Assembly: GCA_009786075.1 (NCBI GenBank)
Contig: WQTX01000005.1
Location: forward strand, 11 to 64,010
Direction of reading: 5' to 3'
Length of the DNA stretch: 64,000 nucleotides
Source: Bacteroidota bacterium
GTDB taxonomy: Bacteria > Bacteroidota > Bacteroidia > Bacteroidales > UBA1715
Numbering within the stretch: the first letter of the stretch is position 1; every line of letters starts with the position of its first letter. The notes under the pieces are model-generated. The model saw nothing but the letters and a program-made list of their open reading frames with translations, ran no database searches and was not told where the DNA came from. Made by a program: the position numbers and the translations under genes. This document shows, piece by piece, positions 1 to 9,015 of the stretch.

Positions 1-377
1 TATTTCATTCCGGTTGGTGTCGTTCAAGATATTCCATTTCTCAAAGAAATGGAATATCTAAGAATGAAAAATAAATCACGTTGGTATAATTTCCGGATTA
101 ACTTCGTTGAGCTCCGCTTCGCTACGGTTGACAGGATTTTCCAAATCGCTCTGAAAGAGCAGCATACCCCAGCCCAATGGCAACGCCTTGGGGAATAATA
201 CGACATTCCACATTGCGCCTTGAAAAGGCAGCATAGATTATTTTTGAAAAATTATTCTGCCTTTACAAGGCGTTTATACGATTTTTTCTATTTGTCCCAA
301 GGCGATGGTTGCTGAGCTTGTCGAAGTATGCCATTGGGCTGGGTTATAATTGCTTTTCAAGCAATAGGCTTACGCAA
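1..377. other. Gene-free left edge made of dispersed repeats
   Basis: No convincing gene is seen. The stretch is a mosaic of short repeats: a long inverted repeat with arms at 168-182 and 329-343, a nested hairpin at 216-272, and at about 100-146 a copy of an element that recurs in the opposite orientation at 9179-9231 and in shortened form at 46025-46050. It lies downstream of the minus-strand LRR gene, so it may also carry that gene's transcript end. Confidence 0.6.
168..343. repeat. Long inverted repeat with 15-base perfect arms
   Basis: Arm 168-182 (cccagcccaatggca) is the exact reverse complement of 329-343. Inside lies a second pair, 216-231 against 257-272, that also folds into a hairpin. 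The nested layout looks like a REP- or MITE-like intergenic element; no protein is encoded. Confidence 0.7.
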
Positions 378-3158
378 CTATCTCACCCGCCTCTCACTCA
401 TGCCGTTGTCATACAATATTATATACATACCTTTTTCCGGCTCGTGCGCCAATTTTGCACCGGTAAGGCTGTAATAACCAATAATGCTCGGTAGAGACGC
501 GGCGCGCCACGTCTCTACAATGCCCACGCCGCTACCGGTGGTGGTAAATTCGCCGGTTTTGGTTTCAAGCACGGTTTCGTTTTCGCCAAGTATTTGTAAA
601 TTATACTGATACGTAGTGTTTTCTTCCAAATTGGTAACTTTAAAACCAAATACATCGCCCGATGCTTTGGTTTGATTGCCAAAACTCAAACTCAACAATC
701 TGCCTGCGGCATCGAATTCGAGTGCGCAAATAACCGTACCGTTTTGTGAAATTACCAAAGTATAATTGGTGGCATTGTCCACAGCATTCCATGCAAGCAC
801 GGCGTTGTTGTCTGTGGGAACGACTGCTACGCCTCTATCTGTGGGAATTTCTATATTGGAAACATCAACATTGCTGCTTTGTGTTTCTACAAACACGGCT
901 TGCAAATTTCTATTGCTGTGCACTTCAAAGCTATAGCTTGCGTTGCGCGAAACTACTATGCCATTTTCAAGCCAATTGACAAATGTGTAACTATTACTTG
1001 CAGTAGCAGTTATGGTGTGATATGTGCTTTCTTGGAATGTACCGTTACCGGTTACACTGCCGCCTGCTGTTGCCGTTAGAGATATATTGTAACGAGGAGT
1101 TTCTCGAAATACCGCAGTAAGCGTTCTGTTTGCGTTTACAGAAAAAGAATAATTTGCATTATTGGAAACCGCAACGCCATTTTCCAACCAATTTACAAAC
1201 GTGTAACCGGTGTTTGCAGTTGCTGTTACTGTACGGTTTGTACCTTCTTGATACGTTCCGCCACCGCTTACTACACCACCATTCGCAGGCATTGCCTGCA
1301 AGGTTATTCCATATTCTGCCACATTGTCGTAAACAGGCTCAATGTTGGCAAAATTTTTCCAACCTGTTGCTGCCTTATATGACGTTTGAGCCGATGCCGG
1401 AACAAACAACAGAGCATTGGCATAAGTAGTATTATCAAACACATTAGCATTTATGTTTTGAGGTGTAGCCCTTTGATTTGTAATTGAAAGCAAACTGCTA
1501 CAACCGGAAAACGCAGAAGCACCAATGCTGATTACACTGCTTGGAATAGAAACCGAAGAAAGAGCAATGCAATTCTGAAAAGCAGAAGCCCCGATACTTG
1601 TTACACCGTTTGGAATTACATAATCTCCTGCTTTTCGGGCGGGGTAAATATGCAAAAAGGTTTTGTTTTTATTAAACAAAACGCCATTTTCCGAAGTATA
1701 ATATCCATTTCCACTTCCTACATTAATGGCGGTAAGACTGTTACAACCGGCAAAAGCCTGTTCGCCAATAATGCTAACATTGTCGCCAAGTGTAACGGAA
1801 GAAAGCATAGTGCAGTTGGAAAATGCACCGTAATTTAAGATGCCGCCGGTTATGGTTACATTTTTGAGTGCTGTAGGAATGTAATAAGTAACAGAAGCGG
1901 TAGATGAATAATTTTGCTGCGTTGCTGTTCCGCCTGTATATAAATCTGAACCAAATACACGACCAAATAATGCTTGTTGATTGACTGCGGTTTCGCTCGT
2001 TCCTACAAAAGGTAATGTTATGGAAGTTAAAGAACTACAACCAAAAAAAGCATTATTTCCAATACTTGTAACCGAATTTGGTATTTCCATAGAAGTTAAA
2101 CCTCTGCAACCGTAAAAAGCAGAATTTCCAATACTTGTAACAGAATTTGGTATTTCTATGGAAGTTAAACCTCTGCAACCATAAAAAGTACCCGCTTCGA
2201 TACTTGTTACCGAATTTGGTATTTCTATGGAAGTTAAAGAACTACAACCATAAAAAGCATTAATTCCAATACTTGTAACAGAATTAAGAATTGTAGAAGT
2301 AAGACTGCTACAACCGTAAAAAGCAAAATCTCCAATACTTGTTACACCTTCGGGAATAGTAACCGAAGTAAGACTGCTACAACCGTAAAAAGCATTATTT
2401 CCAATACTTGTTACACCTTCGGGAATAGTAACCGAAGTAAGACTGCCACAGTCTCTAAAAGCACTATTTCCAATACTTGTAACACTACTTGGTATTTCAA
2501 TGGAGGTTAAGTTGTAGCAATTTTTAAAAGCACTATTCTCAATAGTTGAAGGAACTCCTGTAATAACTATTTTTTTCAAACTCATCTCTAACCCATGAGC
2601 ACTAGCAATAGGAGTTTTTAATTCTGCAATAGAACAATTAGAAAAAACGCCATTTCCGATAGTTGTTACAGAATTTGGTATTTCAACGGAGGAGGTTAAG
2701 CTATAGCAGTTGAGAAAAGCACTATTTCCAATACTTGTAACAGAATTAGGAATAGTAATTGAAGTAAGATTGCTACAATTACTAAAAGCACGAACTCCAA
2801 TACTTGTAACAGAATTAGGAATAGTAATTGAAGTAAGATTGCTACAATTACAAAAAGCAGCCTCTCCAATACTTGTAACAGAATTAGGAATTGTAATTGA
2901 AGCAAAGCTACACCCCCAAAAAGCCACCCCTCCAATACTTGTTACGCTATTTCCAATTATCACAGTTTTAATATTTGCCCTTTGGAAATCCCAAGGTGAG
3001 GAAGATTCTGCATAATTATACATATCCCCTGTCCCACTAATAGTTAGCGTTTCATTACTATAAGTCCAAGTCAAATTCGCCCCACAACTTCCACTCTGCG
3101 CAAAAGCCATTGTTCCCATCAGCCCAAAAGCCGAAATCAAAATCATAAATTTTTTCAT
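378..3158 (-). CDS. BspA-like leucine-rich-repeat secreted protein with a T9SS-like tail
   Basis: Predicted surface or secreted protein of 926 residues. The start is chosen because it opens directly on a signal peptide (MKKFMILISAFGLMG, cut near AFAQ). Residues about 30-620 hold many LRR_5 (BspA-type) repeats of roughly 23 residues with the core SVTSIGxxAFxxCxxLTSI. They are followed by two InlB-like bacterial repeats of about 70 residues (GYTFVNWLENG and SYTFVNWLENG), a fibronectin-like segment, and a tail (YYSLTGAKLA, GMYIILYDNG) resembling a type IX secretion sorting region. Proteins of this family usually mediate adhesion; the ligand is unknown. Residues about 881-890 are encoded by a palindromic repeat (491-518). 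The gene stands alone, with a structured 5' region upstream. Confidence 0.85.
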   Translation of the reverse strand: MKKFMILISAFGLMGTMAFAQSGSCGANLTWTYSNETLTISGTGDMYNYAESSSPWDFQRANIKTVIIGNSVTSIGGVAFWGCSFASITIPNSVTSIGEAAFCNCSNLTSITIPNSVTSIGVRAFSNCSNLTSITIPNSVTSIGNSAFLNCYSLTSSVEIPNSVTTIGNGVFSNCSIAELKTPIASAHGLEMSLKKIVITGVPSTIENSAFKNCYNLTSIEIPSSVTSIGNSAFRDCGSLTSVTIPEGVTSIGNNAFYGCSSLTSVTIPEGVTSIGDFAFYGCSSLTSTILNSVTSIGINAFYGCSSLTSIEIPNSVTSIEAGTFYGCRGLTSIEIPNSVTSIGNSAFYGCRGLTSMEIPNSVTSIGNNAFFGCSSLTSITLPFVGTSETAVNQQALFGRVFGSDLYTGGTATQQNYSSTASVTYYIPTALKNVTITGGILNYGAFSNCTMLSSVTLGDNVSIIGEQAFAGCNSLTAINVGSGNGYYTSENGVLFNKNKTFLHIYPARKAGDYVIPNGVTSIGASAFQNCIALSSVSIPSSVISIGASAFSGCSSLLSITNQRATPQNINANVFDNTTYANALLFVPASAQTSYKAATGWKNFANIEPVYDNVAEYGITLQAMPANGGVVSGGGTYQEGTNRTVTATANTGYTFVNWLENGVAVSNNANYSFSVNANRTLTAVFRETPRYNISLTATAGGSVTGNGTFQESTYHTITATASNSYTFVNWLENGIVVSRNASYSFEVHSNRNLQAVFVETQSSNVDVSNIEIPTDRGVAVVPTDNNAVLAWNAVDNATNYTLVISQNGTVICALEFDAAGRLLSLSFGNQTKASGDVFGFKVTNLEENTTYQYNLQILGENETVLETKTGEFTTTGSGVGIVETWRAASLPSIIGYYSLTGAKLAHEPEKGMYIILYDNGMSERRVR
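491..518. repeat. Palindromic GTAGAGACG element inside a coding sequence
   Basis: The sequence runs gtagagacg...cgtctctac with a GC-rich centre. It sits in frame in the LRR gene and encodes VETWRAASLP just before the sorting-like tail. A doubled form of the same element lies between genes at 13029-13087. Confidence 0.75.
2030..2960. repeat. 69-base tandem units in the LRR gene
   Basis: Near-identical units of 69 bases (23 codons) recur head to tail. The word atacttgtaacagaatta starts at 2731, 2800 and 2869, exactly 69 bases apart, and variants continue leftwards. These are the DNA basis of the LRR_5 array. Their similarity suggests recent duplication or homogenisation. Confidence 0.85.
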
Positions 3159-3294
3159 TGTATGTGTTGTTTTACTTCTGTCCTTGTGCAGAAGGTTTTA
3201 AGTTAATTGTAATGAAAAAAATTGTCCTCAATAGAATTTTTCTGTTTACATACACACATAAAAAAGCGTGGGACATTTACTTTTAATCTTTATC

Positions 3295-3426
3295 GGTTCT
3301 ATAAGGTTCTGAACTACCTGTACTACCAAATAAACGAGTAAAGCCCACGCAAAACAGCGTGAGCATCATCGCTTTACTCTCGGTAGTACTTAGTAGTACT
3401 TAAAAATGTTCAGATTTTATAGAACC
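3295..3426. other. Nested three-tier hairpin element in a 480-base gene-free region
   Basis: The gap 3159-3641 has no gene. It contains a symmetrical fold: outer stem ggttctataa (3295-3304) with 3417-3426; then tctgaac (3308-3314) with 3408-3414; gtactac (3320-3326) with 3393-3399; gagtaaagc (3336-3344) with 3371-3379; and apical cacgc (3346-3350) with 3357-3361. It lies upstream of the minus-strand LRR gene. A TAnnTTTG-like box on the minus strand (3525-3532) would place it in that gene's leader. It could be a structured RNA, a MITE or an old palindromic repeat. Confidence 0.55.
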
Positions 3427-3566
3427 AAAAATAAAAGCTATAACGCTTTTTTCTAATTTAAAATGTGCGTATTACATTACGCTTTTCTTCTCATAGGCTC
3501 GTTGTTTTTTAATTTTATAATCGACAAATGTATACTAATTTTTGAAATAAAACTACACATAATAGT

Positions 3567-3606
3567 AAAAAAAATCCGCTTTCAAAAACTGAAAGCGGAT
3601 TTTTTA
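3567..3606. terminator. Bidirectional intrinsic terminator after glyA
   Basis: Perfect 11-base stem, 3574-3584 with 3590-3600 (atccgctttca/tgaaagcggat), loop of five, flanked by an A-run on the left and a T-run on the right. It lies 36 bases past the glyA stop, so it would end glyA transcription on the minus strand. Confidence 0.85.
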
Positions 3607-3641
3607 AAAGTCTATTAGTCTAATGTCTAACTGTCTTGTGT

Positions 3642-4919
3642 CTATTTAAACAACGGATAATGCGCCATTAAATCATTCACTTTTTTGCGAGTTTTTGTTA
3701 TTACCTCTTCGCTTTCGGGGTTTGAAAGCACGTTGTCGATAAACTCAACAATTTGTTTTATTTCAGCCTCTTTTATGCCGCGAGTTGAAATCGCTGCTGT
3801 TCCCACACGGAAACCCGATGTTGTAAATGGTGTACGGCTATCAAACGGAACCATGTTTTTATTAATGGTAATATCGGCTTTCACTAAGGTATTTTCTGCT
3901 TGTTTTCCGGTCATTTCGGGGAATTTGGTGCGCAGGTCAATCAACATTGAGTGATTGTCGGTGCCGCCCGAAATAATTTTGTAGCCTTTGTTGATAAATG
4001 CGTCTGCCATAACAGCAGCATTTATTTGCACTTGTTTCATATATTGTGCATATTCTTCGGTAAGCGCTTCGCCAAATGCAACGGCTTTTGCCGCAATCAC
4101 GTGTTCAAGCGGACCGCCTTGTATGCCGGGGAATACTGCAAAATCGAGTAATTGTGTCATGGTTTTCAATTCGCCTTTTGGCGTGGTCAATCCCCACGGA
4201 TTTTCAAAATCATCTTGCATTAAAATCAAACCGCCACGGGGACCACGCAATGTTTTGTGCGTTGTGGTTGTAACAATATGACAATGTGGGAACGGATTAT
4301 TCAACAAACCTGTTGCAATCAAACCGGCAGGGTGGGCAATATCAGCCATAAGCAAAGCGCCTACGCTGTCGGCAATTTGACGCATACGTGCATAATCCCA
4401 ATCACGAGAATAGGCAGAAGCTCCGGCAATAATCAATTTTGGTTTTTCAGCCAAAGCCGTTTTTTCCATTTCGTCGTAATCCACACGTCCGGTTTCTTCG
4501 TTTACTTTGTAAGCCACAGGGCGATACAACAATCCCGATGAATTTACCGGCGAGCCGTGCGAAAGGTGTCCGCCGTGCGAAAGGTCGAAACCCAAAAACG
4601 TGTCGCCGGGTTTGAGCACTGTCATAAGCACCGCCATATTTGCCTGCGCGCCCGAATGTGGTTGCACATTAGCCCATGTTGCGCCAAACAGTTTTTTAGC
4701 ACGGTCTATTGCCAATTGTTCTATTTTGTCAACAACCTCGCAACCGCCGTAATAGCGTTTGCCCGGATAGCCTTCGGCATATTTATTGGTAAGGCACGAA
4801 CCCATTGCTTCCATCACTTGATTGCTTACGAAATTTTCCGATGCAATCAATTCCACGCCATGTAACTGACGTTGATGTTCTTTTTCTATTAATTCAAAAA
4901 TTTTTGTATCCTTATTCAT
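3642..4919 (-). CDS. glyA: Serine hydroxymethyltransferase
   Basis: PLP enzyme that converts serine plus tetrahydrofolate to glycine plus methylene-tetrahydrofolate, feeding one-carbon metabolism in the cytosol. The 425 residues match the usual family length of about 420. The PLP lysine is K222 in the motif [14 protein letters not shown]. Other family marks are [10 protein letters not shown] near residue 21, [15 protein letters not shown] near 45 and the PHSGAQAN segment near 87. It ends in a strong terminator and is followed upstream on the same strand by rplY after 113 bases of repetitive sequence, so co-transcription with rplY is possible but not shown. Confidence 0.97.
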   Translation of the reverse strand: MNKDTKIFELIEKEHQRQLHGVELIASENFVSNQVMEAMGSCLTNKYAEGYPGKRYYGGCEVVDKIEQLAIDRAKKLFGATWANVQPHSGAQANMAVLMTVLKPGDTFLGFDLSHGGHLSHGSPVNSSGLLYRPVAYKVNEETGRVDYDEMEKTALAEKPKLIIAGASAYSRDWDYARMRQIADSVGALLMADIAHPAGLIATGLLNNPFPHCHIVTTTTHKTLRGPRGGLILMQDDFENPWGLTTPKGELKTMTQLLDFAVFPGIQGGPLEHVIAAKAVAFGEALTEEYAQYMKQVQINAAVMADAFINKGYKIISGGTDNHSMLIDLRTKFPEMTGKQAENTLVKADITINKNMVPFDSRTPFTTSGFRVGTAAISTRGIKEAEIKQIVEFIDNVLSNPESEEVITKTRKKVNDLMAHYPLFK

Positions 4920-5030
4920 TTCTTAGGTTTTTAGGTCTTAGGTTTTTAGGATTTTAGGTACGAGAACAAGGCAATTCTTTAATCGCCTTGTATCTAATAC
5001 CTAATACCTTGTACCTAATATCTTGTATCT
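4920..5030. repeat. Low-complexity taggttttt / acctaatac repeats
   Basis: Imperfect short repeats: ttaggttttt recurs at 4922-4950, and cttgtatctaa/acctaatacctt words fill 4985-5030. Similar low-complexity joints occur between other genes here. No gene or clear regulatory site is seen. Confidence 0.5.
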
Positions 5031-5032
5031 AA

Positions 5033-5617
5033 TTATTTCTTAGCATTAGCAGCCTCCTGCATAGCACGAGCAGCCGAACGAGTAAGATTAACCGAGCAAA
5101 TAACTGCTGATTTTGGGTCTAAAATTGTCAAACCTGCAAACGCTAATTTCTCAACTTTTATTGATTGTCCGATTGCTAATTTTGAAATTTCTACGTCCAA
5201 TGTTGCAGGCATATCTTTCAATAAACCGCTTACTTTAAGTTTACGCATTTTTTGTTGCAATTTACCCCCTGCTTTTACACCTTCGGCAACACCTTTAAGT
5301 TTTACGGGAAGTTTGATTGTGAACGCTTTATCGTCGGTAATTTCTAAGAAATCTACGTGAATAGGAGCGTCGGTGGTTGGGTGGAATTGCATATCTTTTA
5401 TGATAGCTTTGTGTTTTTTTCCTTCAATGGTAAGTTCCACTACATATACATTTGGCGTGATATACACTTTTTCAAATGCAATTGCATTTACCGAAAAATG
5501 TACATTTTCTTTACCACCATACAATACACATGGTACGTTACCGTTTGCACGACTTTGTTTTGTTTCAGCGTTGCTCGCTGTTGTTCGCTTTGTTCCTTGT
5601 AATTCAATACTAAGCAT
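5033..5617 (-). CDS. rplY: 50S ribosomal protein L25/general stress protein Ctc
   Basis: 5S-rRNA-binding ribosomal protein of the long CTC/TL5 type: 194 residues with an N-terminal L25 domain (residues 1-90, including RANGNVPCVLYGG) and a C-terminal TL5 beta domain (about 95-180, VKLKGVAEGVKAGGKL). The start MLSIELQGTKR is the family-typical N-terminus. The charged tail EAANAKK is common in this phylum. A Bacteroidetes-type promoter lies about 75 bases upstream at 5692-5720, so the gene probably has its own transcript, perhaps reading on into glyA. Confidence 0.95.
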   Translation of the reverse strand: MLSIELQGTKRTTASNAETKQSRANGNVPCVLYGGKENVHFSVNAIAFEKVYITPNVYVVELTIEGKKHKAIIKDMQFHPTTDAPIHVDFLEITDDKAFTIKLPVKLKGVAEGVKAGGKLQQKMRKLKVSGLLKDMPATLDVEISKLAIGQSIKVEKLAFAGLTILDPKSAVICSVNLTRSAARAMQEAANAKK

Positions 5618-5691
5618 AATACTTTTTGTTTTTGTGTGCTACTTACAACTGTCGTTGTCCATTACACGATTAATACTTTTTTATTCGGGCG

Positions 5692-5720
5692 CAAAGATAG
5701 TATTAATTAGCAATTGACAA
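5692..5720 (-). promoter_or_regulatory. Bacteroidetes-type promoter of rplY
   Basis: On the minus strand, TATCTTTG (complement of 5692-5699) matches the -7 consensus TAnnTTTG. A TTG (complement of 5718-5720) lies 18 bases upstream as the -33 element. The predicted leader is about 65 bases. Confidence 0.65.
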
Positions 5721-5747
5721 TTAATAATTGACAATTATTTTTAGGAA

Positions 5748-5832
5748 ATGTGCCAATATGCCAATACAACAATGTGTCAATTATTTTGAATTTGTCTTAT
5801 TGCTTAATTTCTTCATTGGCAAATTGGCACAT
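5748..5832. repeat. Inverted gccaat repeat beside recF
   Basis: Two 18-base arms, 5748-5765 and 5815-5832, are reverse complements with one mismatch, separated by 49 bases. The recF stop is 5 bases to the right. Related gccaat words occur at 29803-29827. It could end the recF transcript or be a dispersed element. Confidence 0.6.
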
Positions 5833-5836
5833 CAAC

Positions 5837-6925
5837 TTATTGGCATATTGTTAATTCCCCATTTTCCAACGTCCACAAACTACTATGCCCTTTATGAATT
5901 TCAAAAAAGGAGTGGAGTAGGAGTTTATTAGTATCGGTTATAAATATTTGCCCAAAATCGTCGCTGCCGATTAAATCAAGGATTTTTTGCGTGCGTTCTT
6001 TGTCCAATTTATCGAATAAATCGTCTAAAAGCAGGATTGGGAACATTTGTTTTTTTTCTTTTATGGCAAAATATTGGGCAAATTTCAGCGCAAGCAGGAA
6101 TGATTTTTTTTGCCCTTGTGAGGCGTTGGTTTTTAATAATCCACCGTTGAAATTAAACAGCAAATCGTCTCTGTGCACGCCCGTTGATGTGTGCGTGAGA
6201 ATGCAATCTTTTTCAAAATTTTGTTGCAGCAAATCGCTCATTGGCGTATCGTTCAGTTGCGATTCGTACACTACGCTACATTTGTCATTTTCGTTTATGC
6301 GAGCATACCATGCTGTTACCTGTTCCGAAAAATCGGCAATTACTCGCTTGCGAATATTGAATATTTCAGTTGCCGTATAAGCCATTCGCTCGTCGATTAC
6401 CGACACGTAAGTATAATCTATTCGTTTGGTTTTCAGTAAACTATTGCGTTGCGCAAGTAAAGTATTGTAAGTCAACAAATGTTGCAAATACTGTTTGTCG
6501 AAAATCGAAATAAAAGCGTCTATAAATTTGCGCCGTTCGCTTGCGCTGTCGTTGATAAGCGAGGCATCGGCAGGGGAGATGTATACCAAAGGAATCAGCC
6601 CGATATGTTCCGAAAGGCGGTTGTATTTTTTTTCGTTACAACTCATCACTTTCTCTTTGTTTTGGTAAGCGCAGTGAATTTTATAGTGCTGGTCGGCATT
6701 CTCAAATTCGCCTTGAATCATAAACGCATCGCAGCCGTGTTTTACGTGCAGTGCATCGTTTGCCACAATATTACTTTTGCAATATGCCAAATAGTAAATG
6801 CTATCCAAAATATTGGTTTTGCCCACGCCATTTTGCCCTACAATGCAGTTAATATTGGCATTGCACTCAAAGGCAAGGTCTTCGAGATTGCGATATTGGT
6901 AACAGTGGAGGTTTTTGATAATCAT
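5837..6925 (-). CDS. recF: DNA replication and repair protein RecF
   Basis: SMC-like ATPase that binds gapped DNA and, with RecO and RecR, loads RecA. I choose the start MIIKNLHCYQYRNL at 6925; it matches the family N-terminus, and the eight upstream codons (to 6949) look like leader. The Walker A is GQNGVGKTN near residue 30, the signature-like ASQGQKKS follows near 275, and the Walker B/D-loop is PILLLDDLFDKLD near 310. Length 362 is normal. recR is also in this window (13084-13701). The last codons overlap the dispersed gccaat repeat sequence. Confidence 0.95.
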   Translation of the reverse strand: MIIKNLHCYQYRNLEDLAFECNANINCIVGQNGVGKTNILDSIYYLAYCKSNIVANDALHVKHGCDAFMIQGEFENADQHYKIHCAYQNKEKVMSCNEKKYNRLSEHIGLIPLVYISPADASLINDSASERRKFIDAFISIFDKQYLQHLLTYNTLLAQRNSLLKTKRIDYTYVSVIDERMAYTATEIFNIRKRVIADFSEQVTAWYARINENDKCSVVYESQLNDTPMSDLLQQNFEKDCILTHTSTGVHRDDLLFNFNGGLLKTNASQGQKKSFLLALKFAQYFAIKEKKQMFPILLLDDLFDKLDKERTQKILDLIGSDDFGQIFITDTNKLLLHSFFEIHKGHSSLWTLENGELTICQ

Positions 6926-7075
6926 AGTGCGTTGCAAAAATATGGGCAAATATAAATTTAGGAATTAGTTACTCTTTGCAAATGTTTTTGTAAATACTCT
7001 TTTGTCTGCTCATTATAATGTTCTTGCCTTATTACAAACGGAAAATTTCTATTTTCTTTTTTATAAAATTACTGT

Positions 7076-7819
7076 TTACAGAAAGAAAGATTTAAAACTT
7101 TGTGATGCCAATTGATGATTGTATAATTTCTCAACATATTCATAATCATAAAATTTAACTCTATTCTTTATGCTTGCAAAAGCAGCCTTCGTTATTTCTT
7201 GTTGAAATTTATTTATTTTGCTTTGTTCATTTGGCGCAACCATTATCATATTTGCATTAAAATCCTGTAAATCAACAAATTTAACAAGTGAATTTCTAAA
7301 ATTGGTCGAATTTTCTATTTCAATAATAGTATTCGGAAATTGCCTTTGATTAAACCATATTACATCAATATATTTTGCGGATTGAACAATATTGTCATAA
7401 GTGAATTTTGGAACTTCTAATTGTGTTATTATTTCCCCAATTTTTTTATTAAGAAATAACCCGCTTTTATCTGGTGAAAAAGTATCAAAACCTTGAATGT
7501 TGCCAATTTCAATTAACAAACCTTGAACATACGAATGTGTAATTTTATTGTCTTCTTCTTCTGTTTTTATTATTCTTGGATTGTATTCATCAGGCAATTT
7601 ATCTAAATACTTTTTTAACCCGTAAAGTCCAGGGCGAATTTTAACAAAATTATCATATTTCTGCACCATTAGGTTGATAGACTTATGTGGAGTTAATCCC
7701 GAAAAAGTTTTGTATTTCGGGGCTAATTCATAAATTTGTTTCAACGTAGCAATATAGCCAAGTTCAATGATAGCTTTTTCTATTGCCTGTACCCAAGTTA
7801 ATCCGTTATCTTTTGCCAT
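7076..7819 (-). CDS. Probable type II restriction endonuclease with HARE-HTH domain
   Basis: Protein of 247 residues. Residues 8-75 resemble a HARE-HTH winged helix (TWVQAIEKAIIELGYIATL, then PGLYGLKKYL), a DNA-binding domain common in restriction systems. The C-terminal part has a PD-(D/E)XK-like pattern: IDVIWFN near residue 150 and TIIEIENST near 165, where the usual ExK reads ExEN, a variant seen in some nucleases. It is the last gene of a three-gene operon with a D12-class adenine methylase, 6 bases after the 65-residue gene. That context supports the restriction role; the recognition site is not deducible. Confidence 0.7.
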   Translation of the reverse strand: MAKDNGLTWVQAIEKAIIELGYIATLKQIYELAPKYKTFSGLTPHKSINLMVQKYDNFVKIRPGLYGLKKYLDKLPDEYNPRIIKTEEEDNKITHSYVQGLLIEIGNIQGFDTFSPDKSGLFLNKKIGEIITQLEVPKFTYDNIVQSAKYIDVIWFNQRQFPNTIIEIENSTNFRNSLVKFVDLQDFNANMIMVAPNEQSKINKFQQEITKAAFASIKNRVKFYDYEYVEKLYNHQLASQSFKSFFL

Positions 7820-7825
7820 ATGATT

Positions 7826-8023
7826 CTATCTAATAATTATAGTCCCCGTATCATAACAATCCCCTTCTTCTATGTATTCTTTGACAAAATATTTATCAAA
7901 AAATGCATCAAGTTCATTTATAGCCATATTAATATGAACATATTTTTCCAATAACTCTACTGGTGTATTTTCTTTAAACACAATGATTTTCTTTGCTTTA
8001 ATATCAAATTCTACTGCTTTCAT
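7826..8023 (-). CDS. 65-residue protein inside the restriction-modification operon
   Basis: Small acidic protein (MKAVEFDIKAKKIIVF...GTIIIR) that I do not recognise. It lies between the methylase (8-base gap) and the nuclease (6-base gap) on the same strand, so it is almost surely translated from the same mRNA. Size and position would suit a controller or accessory protein, but no helix-turn-helix is evident. It starts and ends with beta-strand-like segments, with a charged helix between. Confidence 0.65.
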   Translation of the reverse strand: MKAVEFDIKAKKIIVFKENTPVELLEKYVHINMAINELDAFFDKYFVKEYIEEGDCYDTGTIIIR

Positions 8024-8031
8024 AGTTTTTA

Positions 8032-9015
8032 TTATGCTGCTCGCAGCAAGTTTTTTGTTTTATATCGCTTATAAGGAATTTCAATCAGCTCCAATGTTTC
8101 CACCTTTCCATACCTTTTTAAAACGTTTTCAATATATTTTTGTAACATCAATCCATCGGAATTATAACTGACAACAATATATTTGAATTTTGCGTTCGCG
8201 ATTATTTTTTCAAACACAACTTCCACGTTTCCTCTTTTCGAAAAATCAGAAGAAGTAATCGTTGTATTTCTCAAGCCTCCTTTCCCTTTTATCGCCGGAT
8301 TATCATATTTGGCAATAGTTTCCAACAAATGATATTGTACTGAATATTGATTATTGGTATAAGGTGGGTCAAGATATAGAATATCGCCACTTATTTTATC
8401 AATTAAACTTTCTATCTTTTCATTGAAAATTATTGCTTTTGGGACTGGCACTATTTCGTCGGAAGAAACTTTTTCTACTTTTATAAACTTCATCTCTTTT
8501 ATTGCTCTTGGGTCCCAAAATTTGAGGTAAGCGCCATAAACACCTGCAACATTTGATACCTTTGATACCGACTCTAACAATGCCGCAATGAGATAATAAT
8601 ACTCTTCCGTAGTTATTTTATCTTCATTTTTCCATTCTTCAATAGTATTTCGTATAAAATCAATTTTTAACGCATTTTCTTCCGAAAAATACATTCTTTC
8701 ACTACCTCCAAGTGAATAATTATTGTAAATAAATCCCTTATATTCTAATCCTTTTTTATTAAAATAATCGAATGGGTCAAATCCCAATTTTGCAAATTTG
8801 AAATCGGGAGTATTTAACTTTGCTTGTGCAATAACATAGCTATAATATTGAATATCATTTGCAATAATTTGAAATTTGTTTTTTAAGTATTCACATACCG
8901 AAGACGTGCCGCTAAAAGCATCACAAAAAATTAACTGTTGCTCGACAAGTCCTTTGTTTGACAACAGTTTTCCAATTTCATTCAGTATACTTATTTTACT
9001 ACCGATGTACCGCAT
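8032..9015 (-). CDS. D12-class adenine-specific DNA methyltransferase
   Basis: Methylates N6 of adenine in a host recognition site, protecting it from the partner nuclease. The 327 residues begin with the family N-terminus MRYIGSK. The SAM-binding motif I appears as DAFSGTSSV near residue 33, and the catalytic motif IV is LDPPY, with D216. The order motif I - target recognition region - DPPY is that of DpnM/Dam-type (alpha class) enzymes. It is the first gene of the operon, so methylase is made before nuclease. Confidence 0.9.
   Translation of the reverse strand: MRYIGSKISILNEIGKLLSNKGLVEQQLIFCDAFSGTSSVCEYLKNKFQIIANDIQYYSYVIAQAKLNTPDFKFAKLGFDPFDYFNKKGLEYKGFIYNNYSLGGSERMYFSEENALKIDFIRNTIEEWKNEDKITTEEYYYLIAALLESVSKVSNVAGVYGAYLKFWDPRAIKEMKFIKVEKVSSDEIVPVPKAIIFNEKIESLIDKISGDILYLDPPYTNNQYSVQYHLLETIAKYDNPAIKGKGGLRNTTITSSDFSKRGNVEVVFEKIIANAKFKYIVVSYNSDGLMLQKYIENVLKRYGKVETLELIEIPYKRYKTKNLLRAA

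Noticed and set aside
2710-3015. 101-codon plus-strand frame with repeats (PILVTELGIVIE)
   Set aside because: It is the antisense image of the 69-base LRR units, which are open in other frames because they are a multiple of three.
3295-3426. Integron attC site
   Set aside because: The fold is symmetrical but lacks the conserved core-site heptamers and no integrase or cassette array is present.
4920-5030. Riboswitch upstream of glyA
   Set aside because: The sequence is low-complexity repeats without paired helices or conserved motifs.
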